Assembly (NCBI RefSeq): GCF_047496725.1
Contig: NC_132975.1
Coordinates: forward strand, 16,063,501-16,127,500
Length of the DNA: 64,000 nt
DNA from: Anoplolepis gracilipes
Taxonomy: Eukaryota; Arthropoda; Insecta; Hymenoptera; Formicidae
Reading direction: 5' to 3'
Shown one piece after another: positions 30,412 to 43,384 of this stretch. The notes below the pieces were generated by a model. It was not told where the DNA came from and made no database searches. It was given only the letters and a program-made list of their open reading frames with translations. Made by a program: the position numbers and the translations under genes. The stretch's first letter is position 1; the number at the start of each line of letters is the position of its first letter.

Positions 30412-32017
30412 AATAATGGCACTCATACTGGACAGTACTGAAGTGAAATTTCTGTTTGAAAACTGTTCTAAAAACTATGAATCAATGTATAAACTTGTCT
30501 ATTGTATTATAGTTTAATATACATATATATGCTTTACTATTATCAAATTGCGATATTCAAGATTCACATTTGAAACATATAATTAACTATATAATTAATT
30601 ATAAAATATACTTTTAGCTCTTTGAATATTAAAGAGAAATTGATTCTTTATATGAATACTGTTAATACATCTAATTGTTAAACATGAATGAATTGTAATA
30701 AAGTGATTGTACCTAAATAAATTATCTTATTTTAGTTGAATAATATAGTTTGGAAAATGTTTCTTTGCATCTTCATACTTTATAATACATTACACGCTAT
30801 TTAAATATTAGACACACGCACACGCACACGCACACGCACACGCACACGCACACGCACACGCACACGCCCACGCACACGCACACGCACACGCACACGCCCA
30901 CGCCCACGCCCACGCCCACGCCCATGCCCACGCCCACGCCCACGCCCACGCCCACGCCCACGCCCACGCACACGCACACGCCCGCAAGCACATGGTACAT
31001 TAAAAAAAAATAGTCTTTCAATTACAGCAAAAATATTCTGGGTGCGAAAAATTAATCGAGGTAGATAAATGATTAGTAAATACTGTAATACCGCATATCT
31101 ACGTTTTGTACTTAATTAATTTAAATGACAGAGACGGAATTTATATCTGTACTATTAGTGTAATTTAGATAGAAAATTTTTCTGTTGTGTCTTACTTGTT
31201 AAGGACAATTATATTTGTGATTAATATTTGGCAATGGGATTGAAATTTTCTAGAGGTATTGTTAGAATATTTGCTACTATAAATTCTGTATGTGACAAAC
31301 AATATTTTAGCAGATACAAAAAATAGCGATAAATTTTAATTGTGACATCTAGAAATCTATTTATACTAGCAAAATTATTTTTTGAATATAGGTAGTTAAT
31401 GCACATATGCATAAGAATGGCCGCTATTAATAGAGCATAGATATTCACGTATATTTTTATACACATACATAGTATATATATACGCATCTACGCATATTTG
31501 ATGAGATTGCATTCGAAAATGTACTCGTGTTTTAAAATAGAGCGTTTAATAACGGTTAATTGATCGATATTTCAAATAGTTGATACAATATTTTAACATC
31601 GACATCTACATATTAAATCATTTCATCATATAATTTACTTGATCAAAGCGTATTAATCTTCAGTAATAAGTTTAGTTAGTATTAAATAATGATCTACAGT
31701 CAGGCTTCTTTGATTAAATCAAAAATTTTCTTTAAGAAAAAATTAACATAAAATGTATGTATACATATATACATAAATGTACCAGAAGCAGATTCGTGAG
31801 CGCGTAACAACTGATAAGAAGAATAAATTTAGGCATTCGTCGAGAAAGGAAGAAAATAACATACAGTTTAGGATGGCAACAACATTTTATTATGCAGTTT
31901 AGCATGTAAACATACGATAGTAATGCACATGATCACTGACAATGAGTCTTACTGATTGAAAAAAGAAGCAAAAGAGAAGACACCATACTAGGCGCAAGAT
32001 GGCATTATAAAAGCCTA
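30412..32017. other. spacer between P450 and DUF745-like gene A
   Basis: It contains the P450 polyadenylation signal and the hexamer array at 30812-30985. The rest is plain AT-rich DNA with no gene recognised. Confidence 0.6.
30812..30985. repeat. (CACACG)n / (CCCACG)n hexamer array with two variant units
   Basis: About 29 hexamers fall in homogeneous blocks: CACACG copies, a single CCCACG, more CACACG, then a block of CCCACG (one unit carrying CCCATG), and CACACG again. Blocks of identical variants suggest expansion by slippage or unequal exchange. The frames read as Ala-Trp or Val-Gly dipeptides and are not genes. Confidence 0.95.
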
Positions 32018-32813
32018 TTAAATGTGATGAGCCTTATAGTGAAATGTATCTATGGACAAGGTGTCCGCTAGACCGAGAGGCTCGTCAGCGATGGCGGCGT
32101 GCAAAGAGACGGGATGATTGGCATTGGCAACTGCATTGGCAGCCGCAGCCGCAGCCGCGGTGTTGGCCGCGTGCGCGGCCGCGGCCGCAGCATTGCTCTG
32201 CGCGGCTTGGGCGGCATTAGCGGCCTTTTGCGCTGCCGCTTGCGTTGTTTCAAAATCTAAGCGCGCCGCCGCGAGTTGTTCGGCTATCGTTTCAGCGCGC
32301 GCCTTAGCTTGACCCACCATAGTGGTTTGCGCGGCCAGCTCAGCCGCAGCTTCGGCCGCCGCTTGTGCGGCATGTTCGGCGGTCGCTTGCGCTGCGTTCA
32401 ACGCTGTGGTTATTACTTGCACTTGATGCATCGCTTGTTGCGCCGCATTCCTCGCGGCTGTGGCCGCGCGTTGGGCCTGTTGCAGTTGTTGTTTCTCACC
32501 ATCCACCGCGACTTGCGCGTCCCTCGACTGCTGTTCCAACCCCATCACGATAATCTGTTTGCCAGCCAAGGCTGCAGCGGCCGTTGCCGCGGATTGTGCT
32601 GCCGCTTGTGCCAGCGTGTTCTTGGCTACGTATGCCGCTTGTCCAGCTGCTGACGGTTGTTGGTTCAATTGCGTGTGAGCCTGATCAGCGGCTCCTGTAA
32701 TCAAAGCACAAGCACATGCACATATGGTACATACTTGTGTGGTACATATATGTAGGTACAGCGTGTATCCACCGATGAAGCACGAAATGTACACGTGTTT
32801 GTTATCATTCTAT

Positions 32814-32867
<54 letters not shown>

Positions 32868-33954
32868 CACGTATTACAATTGCTTAATACTCACGGTGTC
32901 ATTATTGCGGGATAAAAAAAATGACAATTAGTAAACGATAAAATAAGAGACCAGTCGCGTTTTCTTATTAGTGCGCAAATTTAATTTAATGTAATTTAAT
33001 TTAATGTAAAATATTCACAAGTTATAAATTATACATTAATAACGTTTTGGACGTTTTTTTAGTTTATCTTCAGCAAAAATTATAAATTGAAATTAGACAA
33101 AAAGGTCATATCTTAATCATGCTCTGAATAAATTGCAAAAACTGTCTGGCTAGGGTCACACGTGTTCATGGCACTCTACTATGATCGTTCTTTTTATGTT
33201 CTTTCCGTGTTGTTCCGCGCGGATTTTGATGAGTCGTTCTCATCTATCCATCTATCCTCAACTATTCATCATATATCTTATTTCAATTTTTATGTTTAAT
33301 TTTAAAAAATGAATTTCTTTTCGTGAAAAGAATACTTTTTGTCAAATTTCTGTGAGATGCTTACCAACAGCATTTAACTTTTTGCAGTTTATTCAAAACT
33401 TGGTTAAGATATGATATTCTTCCTAATCTCAATATAATTCTTGATGCTAAAGATAAACCAAAAAAAAAAAAAAAAAAAAAAAAAAAGAAAAATTGGTCCG
33501 AAGCATCCGTTATTATAATGTATAATTTGTAAATATTTCGTATTGTAACTAAATTTGCACACTAATAATCATATTTGAGCTCTTATTTAGACTTTTGCCG
33601 CTTAGTACGTGCGATTATGTTAAGTCTATTACTTGTATTATTTATTATTTTATTAAAAGTAAGAGTGATTGGTCAGTTTAAATATGTCTAACCTTTAGCT
33701 ATACTGGCTAAAGGGCCACCCACGCTATAACCAGGACGAATAAGACTCGAGCGATGACTACTCGCAGCGACTGTTACAACGGGCGCCGTTTCGACATAAT
33801 GAGAATTTGAGTCGATCAAGCTTAATGCGGGTGCACCGTGATCCACATATTCAAACTCATAATTGTCGAGTACTTGTTGATCGTGAATCTGTTTTTTAGC
33901 TTTGCTGCAATATGTGAGAGTCACACAAACGAGGAATACCAACAAGATCTTCAT
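32018..33954 (-). CDS. secreted Ala-rich coiled-coil protein, DUF745 type (gene A)
   Basis: Two coding exons, 33954-33693 and 32694-32018, join in phase to give 312 residues. The N-terminus MKILLVFLVCVTLTYCS is a clear signal peptide. Residues to about 87 form an acidic, Ser/Val-rich linker ending in a GYSVGG segment. From about residue 90 to 285 the protein is about 40 percent alanine with regular Ala-Ala-x-x-Ala spacing and Gln/Glu/Lys/Arg, which indicates long coiled coils: ALAGKQIIVMGLEQQSRDAQ, VVITTALNAAQ-like blocks, KARAETIAEQLAAARLDFET. The order of blocks (QLAQ...ALAGK...QLQQAQ...LTxALNAAQ...AxxRxExLxxQLxxARxD) is what I recognise as DUF745, an insect family of unknown function. It is a paralogue of gene B. 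The opposite strand is also open and GC-rich but is a shadow. Confidence 0.85.
32818..32863. repeat. (AT)n tract in gene A intron
   Basis: A 46-base perfect AT dinucleotide run inside the intron between the two coding exons of gene A (32695-33692). Confidence 0.97.
33108..33422. repeat. imperfect foldback in gene A intron
   Basis: GGTCATATCTTAATCATGCT, then GAATAAATTGCAAAAACTG, at the left end is matched by an inverted TTTTTGCAGTTTATTCAAAA, then CTTGGTTAAGATATGATATTC, at the right. The centre includes AAATTCTGTGAGATGC-type unique sequence and no reading frame. Confidence 0.65.
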
Positions 33955-33991
33955 ATTGAAACGTTGAATTTTTGTGGTGATTAATGAATAT

Positions 33992-36837
33992 CTGTAAAAA
34001 ATTAATAAAAAGTTGAGACAAAGTTAAAATTAATTAATTAATTAATTTTGAAGAAAAATGTAAAACATGACATATAATTATTTAATTATTTAATTTAAAA
34101 AATTTTTTGCATTAACTTAAAGCATTACTTTAATATATATGTATATATGTATATAAGTAAATAAATTCTGTAAAATGTATAAAGTATGTAAAAGAATTCA
34201 CATAGCAAACAATTATTCTCTTATTTCAGTATATAAATCTTTGTATTGCTATGAAAAACTATGAAAAAAAATAAGACTAGTATTCGAGTTTATAGTTTAT
34301 TTTTCAAGCGCAATACAGCAAATATGCAGGATGATATTCAGAATTTCTTTTCGTAATCTACGATCTCTACCATCTCTTTTGATACTGTTTTCATCAAATC
34401 ATTAACGATGTAGCGATGATGACGTCGTCGATTGATTACGATAATTAAGATTCAGTCACATCTTAGATAAAAAAATAATACAGGTCATCATCTAAGCGAC
34501 AAGCTAATATGACCTGCCAATGTGAAACTGATTTGTGGATCCAATTTTAAAATTAATCGAGCAATTAATTTGTATTATATTACATTAATGCAATTTTTTT
34601 TTTACTACATCGCACTGCGCCTTGAAAATGCTATTGAAAAATGCTGGAAATCTCCAAAGTGCGGCGACGCGCTTTCAGTTTTCATTATTTATTTTCATCC
34701 GGTTTTCTAATTGCTTTTTCTTTGCCTAGTATGTCTCTATCACGAAAATTTCTTTTGAGTTCCGTTAACGATGCACATGACTGCATGATGTGCCTGATTG
34801 GTTGGCTATAAATCAATTCAGGCGTGTAAAAAGAAAAACTATTGTTGCGGCGAAGATACGGTGTTATATTGCGTAATAATTAATTGCGCTGCAATGTTGC
34901 TGAATCGATTGAACGGCCGGAGAAAGCGACGCACTAAAAAAACTACGAGAAAATTGCAAAAGAGTGATCGATACCGTACCGATTGATACGTACAGAGGAT
35001 AATCCAAGTCAAAATCATATGAGATGACCATTTTCAAAACTGCGTATTTTGAAATTTTGTATTATTTATTACATATTAGAATATTATTTATAATATTATT
35101 TCCACATTATGCACACCATTAATCTCTTTACATTATTATGATAAATAAAATTAAAAAAAAAAAAAAAATAATGCGGATCGACAAAAACTAGATTAACTTG
35201 TATGTATACACATGTTCATGACGTTCAGCACGTACTACCTTTCTAAGTTCGCGTTAGGTTATTATACATCGCGATTAACTTACTTACGAGAACTAAAAAT
35301 CCGGTTTCTTTTCGCTCTGAAAAGCACTTGTGTGTACGTTATTCATTATTATGATTTATTTTATACGAGATTCGAGCTGTAAGCGATACAATACGATACG
35401 AATTACAATGCAAGGAGATACGAAACAGACAGAGTGTGTCTTTTTCTACGTGCAGAAATTTCCACTCCTTGAATAAAAACAACGTTCCATCTAGATATAT
35501 GTATAATACATACATATGTATATACCTATTCTATGTCTATGAATATATTAGAGTAAGTATATTGTCTATGTCAGAGTCTATGTAAGAAGAATTCCCTCTC
35601 TCTCTCTTTCGCTCTGGGTGTGTGGGTGGGTGTGTATGTGTGTACGTGGGTTTTTTACGTTTCAATATTCGGTCTAAAAGTGCGTTCGGAGAGATACCAT
35701 CTATCACTATTTAATGCCGCAAGCTGTTCATGAAACTAAATGATAGTGTTACTAAATGCAGTCATTAATATCTTTAATTACGTCATCGCACTGCGCGATA
35801 TCAACGTTATTCTTCCGAGTCCGAGATAAATGTATTGGTCGCATTAATATTTGCGAGTTCCGTGAACCGTGAACGTTGTCAGTAGCAACAAATAGACGTT
35901 ACATATATGGTGGTTGACAGTTGTATTCATATACTTTTGTTTACTTTGCTCCAACTTTATTTAAATATATTTAATATTATTAATATTATTATTTATATTA
36001 TCTATTTACATTATTTAATATTTAATACTTAATATTTTTTACGATAATATTTCTTTCTCCATTTTATTATTTGGTTTGATTTAAAGTCGATTATGCTATG
36101 TTATTACTGTTCATAAAGTACAATTATATATTGCTATTTTTTGAGAGAAACCTATATACAGGTCTAGAATAAAACACTATAATTGTAATTAGTTTTTGTT
36201 TCTTACTTAACATCAAAATAACATATATATGTATTATATATTTAGATCTAATCAAATATTCTAAAATTAAGACTTTACTGTACATGTTTATACAATTTAT
36301 CAAATTAAAAGTTTTAACTTTAAAAGTGTCAAAAAAGATAGAAGTAATCTCTAAAAAAAGATCTTACAAAAAATATAAAAAAGATATATAAATATTAGGA
36401 TAAAACTATACATATATATTTTAAAATTATAACTATACAATCGTTTTAAATATTTATAAATCGTATTCAGTTTTTCACTAAATATCTGAAATAAACTGTA
36501 AAGTTTCCAATTTTCAGAGCATCAAATTTTATAGATTAAAATATTTTCATTGTAAAGCTATTTTCTTATTTACAAAAATACTTATTTACATTAAAAACGA
36601 TGATATTATTGTTATATTGTTTTTTTTTAACTAGTCATAATTTATTTTTCGTCATTGACTTGTATCAATTTTAAAAATTATCCGTTATAAATATTTCTAT
36701 TAAATACTAAATATTTCTATTTCAAACAGCAAGATTTCCATGATTCTGGAGAATTATATTTGTTTCGTTTTTTACCTCTGAATGAATCGAGAAGGCAAGT
36801 ACAATCCAAACTAGTGATAAAGAATTTCTATACTTAC
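33992..36837. other. long 5' intron of gene A
   Basis: It contains no gene. A stretch at about 35190-35900 is less AT-rich than its surroundings (for example GACGTTCAGCACGTACTACC and CGTCATCGCACTGCGCGATA) and could be an enhancer. The rest is plain AT-rich DNA. Confidence 0.4.
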
Positions 36838-36937
36838 TTGACACATACATACACACATACACACACACACACACGGAAAGACAAAGTCGATCGCTTAGAA
36901 AATAAGAGCTGTTCTTGTGCGAAGAAAGCTGAGAACT
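36838..36937 (-). other. predicted 5' untranslated exon of gene A
   Basis: Downstream of the TATA/initiator pair on the minus strand, the first strong donor is CAA/GTAAGTATAG with the exon ending at 36838. The matching acceptor is TTTTTTACAG before 33991, leaving a 37-base 5' leader before the ATG at 33954 and an intron of 2.85 kb. The exon contains a short (GT)n part. This is inference from splice consensus only. Confidence 0.5.
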
Positions 36938-36970
36938 GATACCAAGTACTCGTTCATCAGATCTCTTATA
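36934..36970 (-). promoter_or_regulatory. TATA box and initiator for gene A
   Basis: On the minus strand TATAAGAGAT starts at 36970 and an arthropod-type initiator, TATCAGTTC, has its A at 36937. That is 33 bases from the first T of the TATA box, a normal core-promoter spacing. A very similar pair with the same spacing stands before gene C. Confidence 0.6.
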
Positions 36971-37437
36971 GTCTTGTCTAGTTCAGATAATCTATGGAAG
37001 GGATTGTACGACTTTTAAAATAACGTTATGCTAAAATTATTTTCTACTTATTATGTTTGATTCTCTCTCTCTCTCTCTCTCTCTCTCGCTCTTAGTTCTT
37101 TCCATTGATTTAAAAATAATAAATCTTTAATTTTGGAATTTAATTTTAAATCATTTTTTTAATATTATTTTATGCTAATTATATGTATATTATGATAAAT
37201 ATTATTATCAATAATAAAATTAATAAAGCTTTAGATTTAAATAATATAATTTAAATTGCCAAAGCTAACGGGATAATAAGAGCTAAAAATAAATTTTCAA
37301 ATATAAATCAAATAAATTTATTTAAACGTTTCGGTCCTGTTTCAGATCATCTTCAGTAATTGTCGTGCAAAGAATCATAAAATAAAAAATAATATGTACA
37401 TATGAATAGTAAGTAAGAGATATAATAAAGAAAAAAA

Positions 37438-37502
<65 letters not shown>

Positions 37503-39017
37503 TTCATAAAAACGAAAAGATTTCATACGTTCGGATATGCGTAATTCAGGTTGCTAATGATTATCTCGTGTGTTAAGAAAAACTTTTATCTATAATCATA
37601 CTTGACGCTTGTAATAATCTGTTTTACATGATGCACTAAAATTTTACAAAACTAACATAAATTTGAAACAATTGTGGTATATAAATTACATACATATATG
37701 ACAAATAGAGATGCAAATGCACGTAAATAAAAGCTACAAGTAATATAATATTGTAAGAAGATAGGAAAAGCATCTGAAATAATATCAGAGAATACTCATG
37801 TCAACATATCGCATATGTATTAGCATACCGTATATGCATCTGCATCTGCATAAGAAATTAGTTGGAATTATTTTGTATAAGGTTAGTTGAAGTAGAGCGG
37901 AACGCTTCAATTGCATGCATCACGATTTTATGATTTTGCAAATTCTTTAATAATAAAATTAAAAATAATAAAATTATGTAAAAAAGCAAAATAGTTGCGC
38001 GAGAAAAATGTTCCATTAATCAATCGAAATATTGAGTGAATTTATTAATTATATTTATTCCTGTAGTATACAATCTAACTTTCTATATCTTTTTTAATTT
38101 AGATTATGTAAATTTTTTTAAAACCAAAGGTATTATTTATTTTTACATCTACAAAAAGCCAGAGCTGACAAAAGTCGCGACTACTATCTATCGTAAACTT
38201 TATTTCGAAAAAAATTATCTACATTCAAACTCTATACAGTTATTTATAATTGCTAGACATTGTAATATGCCTAAAATTATAGATACATACATAAGTGACT
38301 ACGCTTGTTTCATTAGGCATTGAGTTCTACCTGCGCGACTTCTTGTGGAATTAAGGAAATGTCAATTATATAAAACTGTAAAAAGAGTCGTGAAATGTTT
38401 TATCTATTGTATTATCTGTTTATATAAGATTATTAAGTAAATTTTATTTACGTTTTCGCATATTCAGAAATAACAAAAAAATATATAATTGCGTTTGACA
38501 GAAAATGTTAAGAGAAGAGAGTATTACATGATCAAATTTTCACTTTTTTATACAAATAAGAAAACCGAGCCATATAATACTTATTGTATAACTTTACTTA
38601 TTGTTAGCTTTACTTTTTATTAAATGTCTTGAAGAATGCATTAATCGTTTTTGTTGTCAAATATGGGAGTAGTTCGGTTGGTGCTAACTGCTAACCATAG
38701 ACGTGGAAATGTATGTATGTTGTATGCACATACACCCTCTACGCGTATATCGAATAAATGCTGTGTCAAAATTAAAAAAAGAAAGAAAAGTTAAGTTAAA
38801 AAGATATAAAAACAAATTAGTTAAGTTGAAAAGAGAACACGCTACCAAAACATTGCTTTCTTTTTTTTTTTTTAATTTTGCCGCACGAATTTTGCTGATA
38901 GAATATAAGATATGCGTAATTTATATTTCCTACGTCTATGGTGAAAACTTATTACAGTTTGTCATAACTTTTTTGCACAGAAAGAAATAACGTGCTCGTT
39001 TAAATTTATTTTTCAGA
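36971..39017. other. divergent region between genes A and B
   Basis: About 2 kb between the promoter of gene A and the first coding exon of gene B. It has (CT)n at 37061-37086 and (AT)n at 37444-37498. Around 38150-38240 there is a short stretch that reads TKVATTIYRKLYFEKNYLHS, which may be a worn reverse-transcriptase fragment. A candidate promoter for gene B is at 37876. Confidence 0.45.
37876..37909 (+). promoter_or_regulatory. candidate TATA box and initiator for gene B
   Basis: TATAAGGTTAG starts at 37876 and CTTCAATTG has its A at 37909, the same 33-base spacing as the pairs before genes A and C. It lies 1.1 kb upstream of the coding start, and a 5' exon spliced to the acceptor at 39016 would be needed. 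In AT-rich DNA such a match can arise by chance. Confidence 0.3.
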
Positions 39018-39733
39018 ATGAATATTTTTCATGTTTTTTATATCAGTGAGTGCTTATATATGGTTAATTAGATATTTAAATCAAAATTTTACATGTAGAA
39101 ATAATTTATATTTCTATTATAACCAATATGCTCTGTTTTTTCTTCAGTTATGCTGATACTTGTAGAATCCGATTGTGGACGGATTCACAAAGTCTCGACT
39201 AACGAGGTAAGTTTTAATCTATTTTTATTAACTAGAAAATTTTAATAACATTAGATTTGAACAGTTTTGATTTCTCTGTATAATACCGAAATATTAATAA
39301 CCTATCATATGTCTCACTATGTCTCCAATATTAATTGATTATGAATTTACAACTATCAATATTTTTATTTTTCGATTAAAAATCAACAGATATTTTCATC
39401 ATCACAAGATGTGCAAAAATTAAATTTATAAATATTTATGTAACTTTTATCTCTAGCTTTTTAAACACGAATATAACGAACGTATTTACAGTCATTTGTG
39501 GCAGTTTTTGACTATGAGTTCAGCGCATTTATGTTTATTTGCAATTCATAACACACATGTAGAGTGTAAATCTTGTTTAACTTAACAACATTCATAAATC
39601 TTAATTATCACATTAAACAAACTTTATAAGAAGAATATTTTTTCCTATTATTTTATCCTATGCGCGCGCGTTGTCATGTTTTAATTATGTAATAATTAAA
39701 ACATGACAACTAAAAAATATTAAAAAATGTACA

Positions 39734-39782
<49 letters not shown>

Positions 39783-40037
39783 ATATATATACCTATATAT
39801 ATATATGTATTTATGTATTATTATAAATGTATGAAAAAACAGTTACAGAATCGAGCAGACATGCGTCATACCGAAAGTGAAAACTGTCGTAGTGCTTTAC
39901 CTAGTGTGCAAAAAAAGATGGTTGAAAAAGCAAGCAATATCGCGCAGAAAGCGGCGCAAGAAGCAAAAGCCGCGTCTGAAGCACAGAATATCGCTGGTTC
40001 ACAAGCAGCGCGTCAAGTACAGTCTTAATTACATTAC

Positions 40038-40077
<40 letters not shown>

Positions 40078-41035
40078 ATTTCTCTCTTTGTACACACACA
40101 CAACAACAAAAGGAAAGAAAAAATTCTTTTTTTTTTTTCCTATTATTTTCTAACATTTATTTAACTATCTGAAATCTAGGTTTGTGCACATATTATTGTT
40201 GATAAAGTGTGTCGCATCAAACTGTCGTGGCAGTAGTGACATGAGAGCGATTTGTTAATTGCATTTGCATACATATATTTGCGTGTTAAAATAGGTATTT
40301 TGTTCAGCAAATATGTTATATTGTATAATAGGTAAAGGCTCAATTGGCGGAGAAGGCGGTTCAAGCTGCGAAAGCCGCCAATGCGGCCTTATCAGGTAAG
40401 GAAGCGATGGTTGAACAGCTACTAGAAGAAGTGAAAGAAGCACAATCGGTGGTTCAGGAAGAAACGTCTTCCTTGCGACAAGCGCAAGATAATGTTAATG
40501 CTGCGATCCAGGCAGCACGGCAGTCACAAGATCAGGTATATTAAAAAAAACCGAAGTGAAATTACAAGTTAAATGTGAGTGATAATAGCAAGACAAATGT
40601 TTGAATATGTAAAAAAAATCTAAAAAAATATTTCACCTTTTATTCTGAATTATTTAAATCACAATTTAACAAAACTTGATTTATGATTCACGGCACGTAC
40701 TTGAATCCTTTTCATATTCATATTTTGTTATTGACTCTGTGACTATCTCTTTCATAACTTTTTTCTTATTTTTCTTATACTCTTTCTTATTTTTTTTTTT
40801 TTTTTTTTTCAATCTCTTTATATACCTGTTTAAGAAGAATGAAGAGAAACTGAAGATTGCTTTTATTACTTTATCAAAATATGAAAGAAAATGATAGCTC
40901 TTTCCCATTATTATAGTTCATATATATGTATATGTATTGTATATACATATTATATATAGAACTATTTATCAACAAAAAGTTTTAAAAAAGTTAGTCTTGA
41001 GTTTATTAAATATTGTTAAAAATGAAAATTGCTGT

Positions 41036-41108
<73 letters not shown>

Positions 41109-41542
41109 AACAACCTATTTTGTTAGAATTTTGAAATTTCGTTATTTTTATAACATGGTAATCATGTTAAAATGTTTATAGCTTTAATGTTAGGCAGTTT
41201 AAAAATGCTACATATTATATTTTGAAATTACAGTTGAAGACATTGACGAACGCAGTGCGTACAGCCAAATTGAACGCGGCAAATGCGCAGGCAGCCGCGA
41301 GCGGAGCGCAGAGATCGTTACGAGAAAAAGAGGAGTTACTGGAGGCGGCCAAGAGACGAGTGGACGAACTGTCGAATCAATTACGAAGTGCCCGACAGGA
41401 TCTGATAAACACGAATCGTGCAGTGGCAAAAGCTAACGCTGCTGCGCATGAGGCGAAAGTGAACGCGAGAAACAAGAGGAGATTGGCGAATCTTAGGAGA
41501 TTGCGGGCGATACACTCAACTGCGACGCGAACTACTTCTTGA
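39018..41542 (+). CDS. secreted Ala-rich coiled-coil protein, DUF745 type (gene B)
   Basis: Five exons, 39018-39045, 39148-39206, 39843-40016 (or starting 39849), 40332-40535 and 41234-41542, join in phase to give 257 (or 255) residues. Exons 1 and 2 together give the signal peptide MNIFHVFYIIMLILVESDC. The mature part carries the DUF745 pattern: KASNIAQKAAQEAKAASEAQ, VKAQLAEKAVQAAKAANAAL, SGKEAMVEQLLEEVKEAQSV, then TLTNAVRTAKLNAANAQAAA and a block ending LSNQLRSARQDLINTNRAVA. The C-terminus is strongly basic (ARNKRRLANLRRLRAIHS). The protein should form long extended coiled coils outside the cell. Its function is unknown. A polypyrimidine acceptor just before the ATG (TTTTTCAG, 39016) implies a separate 5' leader exon. 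Confidence 0.83.
39738..39803. repeat. (AT)n tract in gene B intron 2
   Basis: A long AT run with ACCT interruptions, 40 bases upstream of exon 3. A second one is at 40039-40073 in intron 3. Confidence 0.95.
41040..41107. repeat. (CT)n tract in gene B intron 4
   Basis: A perfect 68-base CT run that serves as an extended polypyrimidine region about 125 bases before exon 5. Confidence 0.97.
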
Positions 41543-42032
41543 GATGAGACATGCGGGAAAATTCATTAAATAATTAAACTATGACAGGAAAATATATATA
41601 TGCATAATTAATTAATAAACAACATTGTGCGCTTTAACAGTTTTGGACGATTTTGTTTTACAAATATATAGATTTCCTTACTCCTATATATGCATTTATT
41701 CTTGTCTTTTGTAATAACAATTGGATTAAATGCAGATTAAACAGTTATCAATTTTAGAAGATTGCGCATCTACATTACTCTTTTTTATGAATCTAATCTT
41801 TGATAATTATGTGAGTATATACAATACAAGTGAAGAGGATACTATATTGACAAAACGAGCTAATTGTTGACATTTGTGCAGACTTCTATATACATATATA
41901 TCTATTATATGTAGATCTAGACTGCTAACAACGATGTGATACATAGATGAAGCCAAGACAGCCATTTACAATTTGATTGAATGTGACTATATCTATATAT
42001 ATATATATATTGGTAAGTGTAAGATTTTCTTA

Positions 42033-42068
<36 letters not shown>

Positions 42069-43349
42069 ATTCTTACACTTATTAATGTATACCGGCTTCA
42101 CCCTTCACCTGTCACTATATATAGCCGTGAGATATAGCCGTGTTAGCAGTCTAGTATAATATAATATATAGAAGTCTGTAGAAGGTGTAGACTCTTATAG
42201 TGAAAGGATATTATATTGTATGTTAAAAAATAAAAGTTACGTTTATATGTATATGCATATCCTACATTGAATGTCGTTGTTATATCGTAATTTTATAACT
42301 AGTCCTTATATCTTATATCGTAATTTAATAGTTGATAGCATTAACAGTGCAATAAAAATACCTACTAGATCTTATCTTTGATTGATTATTTTAACGCAAT
42401 TAGAAAATAGTTTTACATTTATTCGTGATATACATATACATATACATATATTACATACATACATATATAATTACATACATATATTTATAAAATAATTACT
42501 AAAATTAACTTAAAAAAAATCAAAACAAAAGTTTAAAGAAATTATTCAAAAAGATTACATATTACCTAGAATTAGTTTTATGAAAAATGGCTGTAAGTTT
42601 AGCGAAAATAAGCAAGACACTTTGCTTTCCAAAAATATAAGCTAATGGTTATGTAGTGTATTAACAATATATGTAATATCGCTTTATACGCTTTTATTAC
42701 CTTCTTTAATTTAAATTAAAAAATATACATTAATATGAAGATGATGATATAAATGTTAAACTGACCAGAGTTAAAATATTATACAATCGTATAATAGTTA
42801 TAAAAAATGTTAATACGTTATAACGATTCTATATATATTGTAATTATATAATATTGTACTTATGTATGTACACGATAATTGACATTACATTGAAATCGTG
42901 GCATATAGTTTACAAACTATAAAGCGTGTGTCACGCTTCAGTTATTGCCTTTCTAAAACGTGTCACGAATACGTATCTCGTCTACATCTCAATATAATAT
43001 ATACACAAATAAATACGCAAAATTGGATAAAATTGTGTATTTATTTGTTCAATTTTTTTTGTATCTTTTGTTAACTATACGTTAACCAATCAATTAAGCA
43101 CAGATGTTATTTTCCTACGAGAGATTTCGAAAAAAAATGTGTTTCCCAGCATCTCCAAATCGCCAATTATCGTTTTCGATAATTTCTGCGATGAAAACTT
43201 CAATCCTTGATATTTTTGCAACGATACGAGATATCTCAAATTTATTTACGGAAGTGCACAAATTATAAAAATCAATTTATAAGCAGTAATAAATTCGACA
43301 TTTAAAAAACATCTTTTATTTTATAGTATATATAAAATTATTAAATTAA

Positions 43350-43384
<35 letters not shown>

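Noticed and set aside
32118..32678. Several plus-strand Ala- or Arg-rich frames
   Set aside because: They are shadows of the GC-rich, alanine-rich exon of gene A.
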